Part shown: piece after piece, positions 7,290 to 17,106 of the stretch
How the letters are laid out: each line of letters begins with the position of its first letter
Numbering within the stretch: position 1 is the first letter of the stretch
Origin: CAWCKS01 sp963796195
Lineage (GTDB): Bacteria; Pseudomonadota; Alphaproteobacteria; Rhizobiales; Xanthobacteraceae
Assembly (NCBI GenBank): GCA_963796195.1
Contig: CAWCKS010000014.1
Location: 992,001-1,056,000 of the forward strand
Length of the DNA stretch: 64,000 bases
Reading direction: 5' to 3'
Notes under the pieces: model-generated
Told to the model about the DNA's origin: nothing
The model's database searches: none
The model's input: only the letters and a program-made list of their open reading frames with translations
Position numbers and translations under genes: made by a program

Positions 7290-7409
7290 TCATCCTCCAA
7301 TCGTTCGAAAGGCGATCCAGGCGATCGTGGCGAAACTCATGCTCGCCATGACCCAGTGAAGAGCCAACTGCTTCTGTCGGCGAAGGGACCTATGAACTCT
7401 GTGATCCAT
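7290..7409 (-). CDS. Putative 39-residue membrane peptide downstream of groEL
   Basis: ATG at 7409 with GAGG seven bases upstream opens a 39-codon frame ending in TGA at 7292-7290. The N-terminal half is basic (HRVHRSLRRQKQ), followed by one hydrophobic helix (ALHWVMASMSFATIAWIAF), so an inside-positive single-span membrane peptide is predicted. Its stop lies one base before the ATG of the secreted 111-residue protein. The GGAGG ribosome site of that gene is contained in its last codons, so the two are tightly coupled. Too short for family assignment. Confidence 0.5.
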   Translation of the reverse strand: MDHRVHRSLRRQKQLALHWVMASMSFATIAWIAFRTIGG

Positions 7410-7456
7410 TGCGGCACCTCGTTGTGGTAAGAATTTCCTTTCCTGGTTGGGGGAGA

Positions 7457-7482
7457 GAGACCCGGCCGACCGGCCGGGTCTC
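7457..7482 (-). terminator. Hairpin after groEL
   Basis: A perfect 11-bp stem (GAGACCCGGCC / GGCCGGGTCTC) with a 4-base loop lies 8 bp after the groEL stop. On the minus strand it is followed by TCTCCCCC rather than a T-run, so it may terminate weakly or protect the 3' end. Confidence 0.5.
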
Positions 7483-7489
7483 GATCTTG

Positions 7490-9109
<1,620 letters not shown>

Positions 9110-9157
9110 GGTCAAAACTCCTTTCTGGTTCAATGACTGTCAGGTTGTCGAATGGGA

Positions 9158-9472
9158 TCAGGCAGCTGCCTTCAGAGTGTTGGTCTTGTCGACCACGCCG
9201 AGAAGGTCGCTCTCCTTCATGATCAGGTAGTCCTGGCCCTCGATCTTCACTTCGGTGCCGGACCACTTGCCGAACAGGACGCGATCGCCTGCCTTCACAT
9301 CGAGCGGCACCAACTGCCCGGTCTCGTTACGCGCACCCGGGCCCGCAGCGACAATCTCACCCTCCTGTGGCTTCTCCTTCGCGGTGTCTGGAATGATAAT
9401 GCCGCCGGCTGTCTTTTCCTCGGCATCGATGCGGCGCACGAGCACGCGGTCGTGCAAGGGACGGAAATACAT
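9158..9472 (-). CDS. groES: 10-kDa co-chaperonin GroES
   Basis: 104 residues from the ATG at 9472, six bases after GGAGG; upstream in-frame ATGs at 9478 and 9523 are less well placed. It has FRPLHDRVLVRRIDAEEKTA at the start, the mobile loop with GGIIIPDTAKEKPQEGEI, the roof loop and the C-terminal YLIMKESDLLGVVD. It caps the GroEL ring. It is the first gene of a groES-groEL operon with a candidate RpoH promoter about 75 bp upstream. No CIRCE (HrcA operator) inverted repeat was found in the leader, which places it among the RpoH-type rather than HrcA-type rhizobial groESL copies. Confidence 0.97.
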   Translation of the reverse strand: MYFRPLHDRVLVRRIDAEEKTAGGIIIPDTAKEKPQEGEIVAAGPGARNETGQLVPLDVKAGDRVLFGKWSGTEVKIEGQDYLIMKESDLLGVVDKTNTLKAAA

Positions 9473-9545
9473 GTACATCCTCCTTATCAGTTCAGCGATG
9501 TTGCAAAGCCCGAGTCCAAACAAATGGCCCTCGAGGCGAAAAACG

Positions 9546-9573
9546 AAGTAGGCAACGAACTTTGACGTTCAAG
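9546..9573 (-). promoter_or_regulatory. Candidate RpoH (sigma-32) promoter of groESL
   Basis: On the minus strand CTTGAA (9573-9568) is followed by CCTACTT (9552-9546), with 17 bases between CTTG and CCTACTT. This closely fits the alphaproteobacterial heat-shock promoter CTTG-N17/18-CYTATNT and lies about 75 bp before groES. Confidence 0.52.
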
Positions 9574-9690
9574 GGTCGTCTCCACTCGTCTCTATAAGGC
9601 TCCTCTGATCCACCGTGACGCGCGGGCTTCGTTGCTCACGGCCAACCCGAGGGAACCATCTTTAGTGCAGCTGGCTCCAGCCGAAACGCA

Positions 9691-10072
9691 TTACGCCCTT
9701 CGCGCAACACGCCTGTCCCTCGCCGACCAGAGCGGTTGGCGGTTTCGACGGAGTAGCGTGGAGCGAATTAGTGGGACGACGCGCATTCCTATGGCTCCGC
9801 GAGGCGGGGGATCATCGTCATCCTCGGGATCAAGCTGACGCAGTGCGGCGAGGATATCTTTCAGAGCGATGGGTTGAGCGATCCCCGGCACCTCGCGCAG
9901 CCACGGACAGGATTCGACCGTGTAGATGTCCGAGGCCCACGACGACAGTATCACGCGCTTTTCGGCGGCCGAGAGGTCTGCGTCGTTCAAGACATGATCG
10001 GGCGAGTCGTAGTGCGATGCAGGGCGGAACAGCACGATCAAGTGAGTTGCGGGTACGATTGACCTGGCTCAT
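9691..10072 (-). CDS. Second copy of the Hsp20-linked unknown family (frame break near its start)
   Basis: The intended start is the ATG at 10072 with GGAG eight bases upstream, encoding SQVNRTRNSL, which matches the start of the paralogue at 4808-5272. Near 10035-10045 one extra base breaks the frame; removing it joins to VLFRPASHYDSPDHVLNDAD and gives a 126-residue protein. A TTG at 10041 could start a shortened version. The core SHYD...LSAAEKRVILSSWASDIYTVES is shared with the paralogue, while the C-terminal third differs and is Arg-rich. It lies 131 bp after a ROSE-controlled hsp20 and before groES. Function unknown. Either a sequence error or a recent lesion explains the break. Confidence 0.6.
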
Positions 10073-10203
10073 GTCGTTGTCTCCTTACTTCTCCTTTCCA
10101 GAGACGGGGTTCGGTGTCCGGTGGACGGGGTCGTCGCCCGGACCCCAGTAGCTGGGCGCAGCGCAAACCGGTTCGCGCTGCGGCCCAGCCGCATATTGCA
10201 GTT

Positions 10204-10656
10204 TCAGGCGGCCTTGGGCTGCTCGATGACCTTCGTTGGGCCAGAGCCCCCGATCGGGATACGACGAGGCTTCATTGCTTCGGGGACCTCGCGGAACAGC
10301 TCGATACGAAGCAGGCCATTGTCGAAGGCCGCGCTCTTCACCTGCACATGGTCAGCCAGGTTGAACTGCCGCTTGAACGGGCGCGCCGAGATGCCCTGGT
10401 AGAGGTATTCGTGCTGGTCCTTCTCGGCCTTGCGACCTTCCACGGTCAGAACGTTTTGTTCGGCCGTGATTGTGATCTCGTCCGGACTAAAGCCGGCGAG
10501 TGCAAGCGAGATCTGGTATCGATCTTCAGCAAGCCGCTCGATGTTGTAGGGGGGATAGTTGTCCTCGACGCCGCGCTGGGTTTCGTCGAGAAGATCAAAC
10601 AGGCGATCGAAGCCGATGGTCGAACGCCATAGGGGAGCGAAGTCGTAGGTCCTCAT
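10204..10656 (-). CDS. Hsp20 family small heat-shock protein, IbpA type, ROSE-controlled (copy E)
   Basis: 150 residues from ATG 10656, with GGAGG eight bases upstream. It is a close paralogue of copy A (5925-6377): the start RTYDFAPLWRSTIGFDRLF, the core VEGRKAEKDQHEYLYQGISA and RPFKRQFNLADHVQVKSAAF are shared almost throughout, with divergence near the C-terminus (IPIGGSGPTKVIEQPKAA). The leader also carries a ROSE element and a similar promoter. It is followed by a copy of the unknown Hsp20-linked gene, so a two-gene block (with promoter and thermometer) appears duplicated on either side of groESL. Confidence 0.93.
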   Translation of the reverse strand: MRTYDFAPLWRSTIGFDRLFDLLDETQRGVEDNYPPYNIERLAEDRYQISLALAGFSPDEITITAEQNVLTVEGRKAEKDQHEYLYQGISARPFKRQFNLADHVQVKSAAFDNGLLRIELFREVPEAMKPRRIPIGGSGPTKVIEQPKAA

Positions 10657-10770
10657 AGCCATGTCCTCCGAGGAGCAAGATGGATACGAAGGGCACCGGA
10701 CACCTGCCGGCGCCCGCTCAAGTTCGCCGGACCCGATCTGGCGTCCGACACCGCCGGTTGGCGGCGAAAA
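10657..10770 (-). promoter_or_regulatory. ROSE-type RNA thermometer in the second hsp20 leader
   Basis: The minus strand has CTTGCTC (10679-10673) opposite GGAGG (10669-10665), the canonical ROSE core, with GC-rich inverted segments upstream. It aligns base for base with the leader at 6378-6490 around the ribosome site while the upstream hairpins have diverged in sequence. Confidence 0.75.
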
Positions 10771-10802
10771 TCGAATTAAAAAATCTCCGGAAAAATTTCA
10801 AG
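10771..10802 (-). promoter_or_regulatory. Candidate RpoH promoter of the second hsp20 block
   Basis: CTTGAA (10802-10797) with TTAATTCGA (10779-10771) 19 bases after CTTG, the same geometry as at 6495-6526. Conservation of both boxes between the duplicated loci is the main support. Confidence 0.42.
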
Positions 10803-10910
10803 AGGCCGCACCAAAAATTTTTGGCCCGGTCGCGAGCTATCGCTATCGATTGGTAAACGACCGCTGTAATCCGGGTCCGGTCTACCTACGCAGAATTCGC
10901 GGATAGCGGC

Positions 10911-10951
10911 CCCTCACCCCGACCCTCTCCCCGCTAAAGCGGGGCGAGGGA
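10911..10951. repeat. GC-rich palindromic intergenic element
   Basis: CCCTCTCCCCGC and GCGGGGCGAGGG flank a 4-base loop (one mismatch), with CCCTCACCCCGA just before. This type of short palindrome is common between genes in Bradyrhizobium-like genomes. It lies 17 bp beyond the stop of the cyclase gene and could act as its terminator. Confidence 0.6.
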
Positions 10952-10967
10952 GAAAAGGCGCCGCGCA

Positions 10968-12366
10968 TTACGCCGCCCGGGCCTGGGTCCAGATCGCGAT
11001 CGGTTGCTCGAGCCCGCGGATCGATTGCGGCGCTTGCGCGACCAGCGGCTGAAACTCGGCGTCCGTGCCGCCAACCTCCGCCTTCGCGCGCTTGACCAGA
11101 TCATCGCTTGCGACCAGCGCGCAGTTCAGCGAACGCGTCAGGCCTTCGAGCCGGCTCGCGGCATTGACGGTCGCGCCGATCACGGCGAACTCAAGACAGG
11201 TGAGCCCGATATCGCCGAGCACGACCGGCCCGTAATGCAGGCCAAAGCTGACCCGGATCGGCGGCTCGCCGGCCGCGGCGCGCTGCACGTTCCAGGCATC
11301 GGCTGATGTCATCATCGCCTGCGCGCAGCGCAATGCGTTGGAGGCATCGGCATCGCCCGCGAACGGCGTTCCGAAGGTCGCCATCAGGCCGTCGCCGAGA
11401 TATTTGTCGAGCGTGCCCTTGTGGCGAAACACCTCCTGCTCCATGCGCGCGTGAAACTCGCGCAGCGTCTGCACCACCTCTTCCGCGCGTGCGCGCCTCG
11501 GCAAACGCCGTGAAGCCGACGATGTCGACGAACAGCACGGCGACGTTCTGCGTGCGCACCTGCTTCAGCGGCTCGTCGTGCCTGGACAGTTCCTCGACCA
11601 CGTTCGGCGAGAAGTAGCGCGCCAGGTTGGTGCGCGCGCGCTCGACGCTGGCATGATGAATGAGAAGATCATTGGCGCGCCGCACTGCGATCGCGAGCGT
11701 CACCGCGGCGATCAGGAACACCACGATCTCCTGGACACGCGCGCCGAACACAATCGAATTCGGCGAGATCAGGTCGAGCAGGCGGTGATCGTCGCCGACC
11801 GCCGCCGCAATCCGCGCGGTCAATTCGGGATTGCGGTCGGGCTGAAACCAGACCCAGATCAGGCCGACGATCCAAAGCGACGAGGTCCATGTGCCGACCG
11901 CGATGACGGTGCGCCAGGAGTAAGCCAGCGTCGCACCCGACAGCAGCACGAAGAAATAGATGAAGTTGCCGAGATGATATTGCATCGCGAGCGGCCAGTG
12001 CGCCGTGGTCCACGGATTCGGCACGACCGAGATGAAGGTGAGCAGGGCGAGATCGCAGAACAACAGCGCGAGTTCGACACGCGACACGCCGAGCCGGCCG
12101 ACCCGCTGCTGCGCCCAGCCGATCAGCGCGAACAGCCCGAGGATTGCGATGTAGTAGATCACCTCCCAGTTCGGATTGATGACCGGCAGGATGCAGGCAA
12201 TGACCGCGAGCGCGATATAGCGGGTCCGCACCGCGAGGCGCAGTCCCTCGTGCTTGGCGTTGGCGAGCGCGGCTTGCGCAAACTCGATGGTCTCGGATTC
12301 GATATCGCGGCGGTTGCGCGCGCGTGGCAGCGCGGCGGGCAATGTGCCAAGGCGTTCGACAAGCAT
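10968..12366 (-). CDS. Membrane class III adenylate/guanylate cyclase (frame break)
   Basis: Read from the ATG at 12366, the first half encodes an N-terminal membrane domain with about six helices (for example YIALAVIACILPVINP, VIYYIAILGLFALIG, FIYFFVLLSGATLAYSW). A linker HHASVERARTNLARYFSPNV follows, then the class III cyclase domain beginning NVAVLFVDIVGFTAFAEA. At about 11487-11505 the frame shifts; removing one base joins to EEVVQTLREFHARMEQEVF, GTLDKYLGDGLMATFGTPFA and EFAVIGATVNAASRLE. The rejoined protein is 465 residues with both metal-binding Asp residues (VDIVG, GDGLM) present, so it would be an active cAMP/cGMP synthase. The break may be a sequencing insertion in a GC run. An upstream in-frame start at 12459 is possible. 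Confidence 0.8.
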
Positions 12367-12685
12367 GGTCACGGGGCAATCTCCGGACAAGAGGGCGCGC
12401 CGGCACCAACGGTCGACGGCGCAGCGAAGGACACTCTTTTCATACATCAAACCCGGCACGCCGATCTATTGGCGTCAAAGTGACGCGAAGGAGCGCGAAA
12501 CGGGGCTCTCGCACCCGAAAGACGGGAAGTTGCCTGCCTGCACCGCACACCTGCTGCATCACGACAATTCGATCACGCCTCCCCCGGACGAACGACGCCG
12601 GGCGGCGGGCGCGGGATCACAGTCATCGCCCGCGCAAATCGGATTCAGTCGCCGGTCCGATGAAGCACAACCAGGACATGGTTCG
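12367..12685. other. Divergent intergenic region, no recognised element
   Basis: 319 bp between the divergent cyclase and hydrolase genes. I see no strong promoter boxes, tRNA or repeat; the promoters of both genes presumably lie here. Confidence 0.4.
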
Positions 12686-13669
12686 ATGACAACAGACTGC
12701 GAAATGTTCAACCCCGCGGCTGAGACCGGCTGCGTCGTCGCCCTGCATTGTTCGCTGGGCTCGGGTCGCCAGTGGGCGCGGCTCGGCGATGCCCTCGCCG
12801 GCACGCACCGGCTGTTTGCACCCGACCTCTGCGGCTATGGCGCCAATCGGGGTCCCGTCGATCTGCCGATGACGCTCGCGCGAGAAGTCGAGCTGGTCCG
12901 CGCCGATCTCACCGAGGCGACCGGGCCGATCCACCTCGTCGGGCACTCCTATGGCGGCGCCATCGCTTTCAAGCTCGCAACTGACTCGGCCTTCGCGAGC
13001 CGGGTGCGAAGCCTGACCTTGATCGAGCCGGTGCTGCCGACGGTACTGCGCGACAACGCGGCCGATCGGCGGTTGCATGATCGCTTCGCAAGTCTCGGCC
13101 AGGCCGTCCATCAGGACCTCTGGGACGGCGCGTTCATGGAAGCGATCGACCGCTTCACGGCGTTCTGGAACGGTTCGGAGTCGAGCGGACCGCTACCGGC
13201 AAAGGCGCGTCTGCGCATGATCGAGCAGGTCGAGCGGCTCGCGTTCGACTTCATGGCCGCGCTCGGCGAAGAGGATGTTGCGGCCGCCGCCGGACGCATC
13301 CGCGTGCCGACGCTGCTGGTCTCCGGCGGCCTGTCGCCCTATCTCACGCAACGCATTGCCTACCGGCTTGCATCGATCATTCCGGGCGCCCAGCTGAGGC
13401 ATTTTCCTGCGGCCGGCCACATGCTGCCGATCACGCATGCGGAGCAAGTCAATCGCGAGATTGTCGCGCACATTGGTCACGCGGAAGGGTTGGCAACAAC
13501 GACGCCGAAGTCGGCCGACGTCATTCGACTGCACCGCGACGCCGCGGAAATGAGCGAGCGCGCGGAGCGGGGTCAAGCCGCCGGTGACCGGACCTCTGAT
13601 GCCCGTGCGGCATTCGGATGCGGCGGGCGCGCAAGCCCGAGATTGTCGCGAAAGGTTTCGCCCTCGTAG
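12686..13669 (+). CDS. Alpha/beta-fold hydrolase
   Basis: The ATG at 12686 gives 327 residues. The fold is shown by the oxyanion region ALHCSLGSGRQWARL (residues about 16-30), the nucleophile elbow GHSYGGAI (Ser near residue 90), a cap domain and the catalytic His in FPAAGHMLPITHAEQVN (about 245). The acid is probably the Asp or Glu in the strand before PTLLVSGG. The substrate is unknown; esters, epoxides or C-C bonds are all possible in this family. The last 32 codons overlap, in antisense, the 3' end of the flavin monooxygenase gene, so the C-terminal tail after about residue 290 may be extended compared with relatives. Confidence 0.82.
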   Translation: MTTDCEMFNPAAETGCVVALHCSLGSGRQWARLGDALAGTHRLFAPDLCGYGANRGPVDLPMTLAREVELVRADLTEATGPIHLVGHSYGGAIAFKLATDSAFASRVRSLTLIEPVLPTVLRDNAADRRLHDRFASLGQAVHQDLWDGAFMEAIDRFTAFWNGSESSGPLPAKARLRMIEQVERLAFDFMAALGEEDVAAAAGRIRVPTLLVSGGLSPYLTQRIAYRLASIIPGAQLRHFPAAGHMLPITHAEQVNREIVAHIGHAEGLATTTPKSADVIRLHRDAAEMSERAERGQAAGDRTSDARAAFGCGGRASPRLSRKVSPS

Positions 13670-14943
13670 TCTTTGCGAAATAGACCCTGCCGTTGCAGCT
13701 CCGGCACCAAGAGGTTCGCGATGTCCTCGATGCCGCCGGGATAGATCGGCGACCGCAGCAGGAAGCCGTCGGCGACTTTCGTCTCGAACAAATCCTGCAA
13801 CTTGCGTGCGATCGTCTTCGGGCTGCCGACCAGCAACTGGTGTCCATAGGTGTCGGCGTAGTGCACGGCGATCTCGCCGAACGTCATGTTCTCCTTCTTC
13901 GCCATGTCCATCATCAGCTCCAGCCGCGACCACACCGGTTGCGCGCGTAACGACTCCGGCAGCGGCTGATCGAGCGGCAGGCCGGACAGGTCCATGCCGG
14001 CCAGATGCGACATGTAGTGCACGGCGAAATCCATGTCGATCAGCGAGCGCAGATACTTGTGCTTGGCCTTCGCCTCGTCGTCGGTCTCGGCGGTGATGAC
14101 CATGGCGCCGAGCAGGATCGAGAGCTCATGCGGCGTGCGGCCGTACTTTGCGAGCCGTGCCTTGACGTCGGCATAGAAGTCCCTGCCCTGCGCATCGTCA
14201 GGCTGCGCGGTGAACATCGCGTCGCCGGTCTCGGCGGCAAGCTCGCGCGCGCCCTCCGACGAGCCGGCGACGAACATCACGGGATAACCTTGCGGCGTGC
14301 GCTCGATATTGAGCGGCCCGCGGATGGAAAAATTCTCCGAGCGATGATTGAGCGGATGCATCTTCGCCGGATCGATGAAGCGACCCGACGCCTGATCGCG
14401 CAGGAAAGCATCGTCTTCCCAGCTGTCCCACAGCCGCTTGACGATGCGCACGAATTCTTCCGCCCGGCCATAACGTCCCTCTTTCGCCATGTGTTCGTCA
14501 TGACCAAAATTCTGCGCCACCGCGGGATTGCCCGTGGTGACGATGTTCCAGCTGGCCCGGCCGCGGCTCAAATGGTCGAGCGAGGCGAAGGTGCGCGCCA
14601 CGGTGTACGGATCGCTGTAGGTGGTCGACATCGTGCTGACGAGACCGATGTGCCTGGTCAGCGCCGCGATCGCGGCGAGCGTGGTGGTCGGCTCGAGGTA
14701 GTAGTCCTGCGCGGCGCGGGCGAGCATCGCCGGATTGGACTGGTAGGTGACCACGGGCGAGTTGGCGAGGAAGATGAAGTGCAGCTTTGCGCGCTCGGCA
14801 GTTTGCGCGATGTGCGCGTAATGCTCGAGGCTCGTGGCGCCACGCAGCATCTCGCGCGACACCGCGGGATGGCGCCAGCTCGCGACATGGCTGCCGGTGC
14901 CCCGCGTCACGGCTCCGAGGATCATCTGTCGGCTGGCGGTCAT
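13573..14943 (-). CDS. FMN-dependent monooxygenase, NtaA/SnaA/DmoA family (LLM class)
   Basis: 456 residues, the usual length of this two-component monooxygenase family, which uses FMNH2 from a separate reductase to oxidise sulfonates, sulfides, nitrilotriacetate or similar compounds. Landmarks are MILGAVTRGTGSHVASWRHP at the start, HFIFLANSPVVTYQS, LTRHIGLVSTMSTTYSDPYT, DHLSRGRASWNIVTTGNPAV and GRYGRAEEFVRIVKRLW, then the late VGSPKTIARKLQDLFE. No flavin reductase gene is adjacent. Convergent overlap of 97 bp with the hydrolase gene. The substrate cannot be deduced. Confidence 0.88.
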   Translation of the reverse strand: MTASRQMILGAVTRGTGSHVASWRHPAVSREMLRGATSLEHYAHIAQTAERAKLHFIFLANSPVVTYQSNPAMLARAAQDYYLEPTTTLAAIAALTRHIGLVSTMSTTYSDPYTVARTFASLDHLSRGRASWNIVTTGNPAVAQNFGHDEHMAKEGRYGRAEEFVRIVKRLWDSWEDDAFLRDQASGRFIDPAKMHPLNHRSENFSIRGPLNIERTPQGYPVMFVAGSSEGARELAAETGDAMFTAQPDDAQGRDFYADVKARLAKYGRTPHELSILLGAMVITAETDDEAKAKHKYLRSLIDMDFAVHYMSHLAGMDLSGLPLDQPLPESLRAQPVWSRLELMMDMAKKENMTFGEIAVHYADTYGHQLLVGSPKTIARKLQDLFETKVADGFLLRSPIYPGGIEDIANLLVPELQRQGLFRKDYEGETFRDNLGLARPPHPNAARASEVRSPAA

Positions 14944-15060
14944 CCCTGAGTTTCCGTTTTCTTATTGTGCTGAGATCGATCGCGCCCGATCATAGACGGG
15001 CGGCAGCCGAACGCCAGATCAACTGGCGTCCCACCTCAGTGTCGAACGTGTCCGAGCGGA

Positions 15061-16152
15061 TTATCGCCCCACCTGCCCGCGATGGCGCAGGAAGTGGTCG
15101 GCCAGCACGATCGCCATCATGGCTTCGCCGACCGGCACGGCGCGGATGCCGACGCAGGGGTCGTGGCGGCCCTTGGTCATGATCTCGGTATTCTGGCCTG
15201 CGCGATCGATGGTCCGCCGCGGCGTCAGGATCGACGAGGTCGGCTTCACCGCAAAGCGCGCGACCACCGGCTGGCCCGTCGAGATGCCGCCGAAAATGCC
15301 GCCGGCGTTGTTGGACAGGAACGTCGCGCCGTCGTTGCCCATGCGCATCTCGTCGGCGTTGTCTTCGCCCGACAGCGCCGCGGCGGCAAAGCCCGCGCCG
15401 ATCTCGACGCCCTTCACCGCGTTGATGCTCATGAAGCGCCGCGGCAAGATCGCCGTCGAGCTTGCCGTAGATCGGCGCGCCCCAGCCGGCCGGCACGCCG
15501 TCGGCGACGATCTCGATGACGGCGCCGATCGACGAGCCGCTCTTGCGGATGCCGTCGAGATACTCTTCGAAGAATTTCGCGCTGACCGGATCGGGGCAGA
15601 AGAACGGATTCTTCGCCGACCTCGTCCCAGTCCCAGCTGCGTGCGATCGATCTTGTGCGGGCCCATCTGCACCAGCGCGCCGCGCACCGTCACGTCAGGC
15701 AAGATCTTCCGCGCGATGGCGCCGGCGGCGACGCGGATCGCGGTCTCGCGCGCCGACGAGCGACCGCCACCGCGATAGTCGCGCAGGCCGTATTTGGCGT
15801 CGTAGGTGAAGTCGGCGTGGCCCGGCCGAAACTTGTCCTTGATGTCGGAATAATCCTTCGAGCGCTGGTCGGTGTTGTCGATCAGCAGCGCGATCGGCGT
15901 GCCGGTCGTCACCTGCGCGCCGGTCTCCGGATGCTCCATTACACCCGACAGGATTTTCACCTGGTCCGGTTCCTGGCGCTGCGTCGTGAAGCGCGACTGG
16001 CCGGGCCGGCGGCGATCGAGGTCGCGCTGGATCTCGTCTGCCGTCAACGGGATCAGCGGCGGGCAGCCGTCGACCACGCAGCCGATCGCAACCCCGTGGC
16101 TCTCGCCGAAGGTGGTGACGCGGAACAGGTGGCCGAAGGTGTTGTGCGACAT
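15061..16152 (-). CDS. aroC: Chorismate synthase (three single-base frame breaks)
   Basis: It catalyses the last shikimate-pathway step, 5-enolpyruvylshikimate 3-phosphate to chorismate, using reduced FMN. The start is the ATG at 16152 (SHNTFGHLFRVTTFGESHG). The signatures RRPGQSRFTTQRQEPDQVKI, KDKFRPGHADFTYDAKYGLR, YRGGGRSSARETAIRVAAGA and, near the end, KPTSSILTPRRTID and GRHDPCVGIRAVPVGEAM are all present. Between about 15434 and 15640 the frame is disturbed three times (near 15437, 15612 and 15637). Removing one base at each restores WDWDEV, NPFFCPD, EYLDGIRKSGSSIGAVIEIV, GWGAPIYGKLDGDLAAALMS and a 362-residue protein. Because three extra bases add up to a codon, the frame stays open throughout. 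As the gene is normally essential, sequence errors are the likely cause. Confidence 0.93.
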   Translation of the reverse strand: MSHNTFGHLFRVTTFGESHGVAIGCVVDGCPPLIPLTADEIQRDLDRRRPGQSRFTTQRQEPDQVKILSGVMEHPETGAQVTTGTPIALLIDNTDQRSKDYSDIKDKFRPGHADFTYDAKYGLRDYRGGGRSSARETAIRVAAGAIARKILPDVTVRGALVQMGPHKIDRTQLGLGRGRRRIRSSAPIRSARNSSKSISTASARAARRSAPSSRSSPTACRPAGARRSTASSTAILPRRFMSINAVKGVEIGAGFAAAALSGEDNADEMRMGNDGATFLSNNAGGIFGGISTGQPVVARFAVKPTSSILTPRRTIDRAGQNTEIMTKGRHDPCVGIRAVPVGEAMMAIVLADHFLRHRGQVGR

Positions 16153-16218
16153 TGTGTTGGTGGTAACCCGCGACGGCAGGAGGGTCAATTCGGGTTGGCG
16201 GCCGTTGAAACAACAACC

Positions 16219-16358
16219 CGGTCGTCCCCGCGAAGGCGGGGACCCATACTCCGCAGCCGAAGTGGTGCCACCAAGCGTCGTTAATTTGCTACTCGACTAA
16301 CGCTGAAGGCATAAGCCCCACCGGGGTTATGGGTCCCCTGCCTTCGCGGGGACGACCG
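16219..16358. repeat. Long imperfect palindrome (Bradyrhizobium-type intergenic repeat)
   Basis: About 30-bp arms, CGGTCGTCCCCGCGAAGGCG... at 16219 and its near inverse ending GCGGGGACGACCG at 16358, enclose about 80 bp. Related half-sequences recur at 16990-17097 and 34143-34252. It sits between aroC and the phosphatase gene; it could fold into a long hairpin. Confidence 0.7.
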
Positions 16359-16376
16359 ATGACGTTGGATCGGGAG

Positions 16377-16970
16377 TTAACCGTACGTCGTCAGCGTGCC
16401 CTGGCCGAACACGTAGACCGCGCCCTGCTTGATCGGGCAGTCGGCCGCCTCTTCGGTCGTCGCGGCGCCGGTGATCACCATCAGGACGCGCGTGGTGCCG
16501 CCATGGGCTGATACCACCGTGTCCTGCGTCAGGCTCGCGTACCAGGCTTTTACACGCGCAGCCAGTTCGGCGTAGCTCTCGCCTGACGGCGGCGCGGTCT
16601 CCCATTTGTTGGCGGTGCGCCTTGCAAAGACCACCGGATCGCGCTCCTGCATCTCGCGCAGGGTCTGACCTTCCCACGTGCCGTAGCCGATCTCGCGCAG
16701 GCGATCGTCGCAGGCGAAATCCTCGACCGGCAATTTCAGCTCGCCGCGCACGATCCGCATCGTCGTGGTGGCGCGGGTCAACGGACTCGACACGTAGGTG
16801 AAATCCTGCGGCGATTTTCCTTCGCGTGCAAACAGCTCTTGCAGAATGCCCGCGGCTGCGGCGGCCTGTGTCAGGCCGCGTGCGTTCATCGGCAGGTCGC
16901 GCCAGCCCTGCAGGCGGCCCTCGACGTTCCAGTCGGTCTCGCCGTGCCTGATATGGTAGATGGTAGGCAT
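16377..16970 (-). CDS. Histidine phosphatase (phosphoglycerate mutase-like)
   Basis: 197 residues with the RHG catalytic motif at the start (IYHIRHGETDWNVEGRLQGW), the arginine of SSPLTRATTTMRIV, the proton donor in REIGYGTWEGQTL and the second histidine in VSAHGGTTRVLM. This is a complete two-histidine, two-arginine phosphatase active site. Members act on phosphoglycerate, sugar phosphates, or nucleotides and cofactors (cobalamin pathway); the substrate here is open, so no gene name is given. It lies between aroC and fabI on the same strand, separated on both sides by palindromic repeats, so it is probably transcribed alone or weakly coupled. Confidence 0.88.
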   Translation of the reverse strand: MPTIYHIRHGETDWNVEGRLQGWRDLPMNARGLTQAAAAAGILQELFAREGKSPQDFTYVSSPLTRATTTMRIVRGELKLPVEDFACDDRLREIGYGTWEGQTLREMQERDPVVFARRTANKWETAPPSGESYAELAARVKAWYASLTQDTVVSAHGGTTRVLMVITGAATTEEAADCPIKQGAVYVFGQGTLTTYG

Positions 16971-16989
16971 CAGTGGAACTTCGCCTTCC

Positions 16990-17097
16990 GCTCGTCCCCG
17001 CGGAAGCGGGGACCCAGTTCTTGCCCGACAATGTGCGACAGTAAATCTGCCATTTTTCCAAAAACCGGATGCCCCGCTTTCGCGGGAATGAGCGGGA
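16990..17097. repeat. Palindromic intergenic repeat
   Basis: CTCGTCCCCGCGGAAGCGGG on the left and GCCCCGCTTTCGCGGGAATG on the right, inverted with respect to each other around about 65 bp, between the phosphatase and fabI genes. Same family as 16219-16358. Confidence 0.6.
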
Positions 17098-17106
17098 GGA
17101 AAAAAA

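Noticed and set aside
9473..9690. CIRCE (HrcA operator) upstream of groES
   Set aside because: No TTAGCACTC-N9-GAGTGCTAA or near match was found; a heat-shock sigma promoter is present instead.
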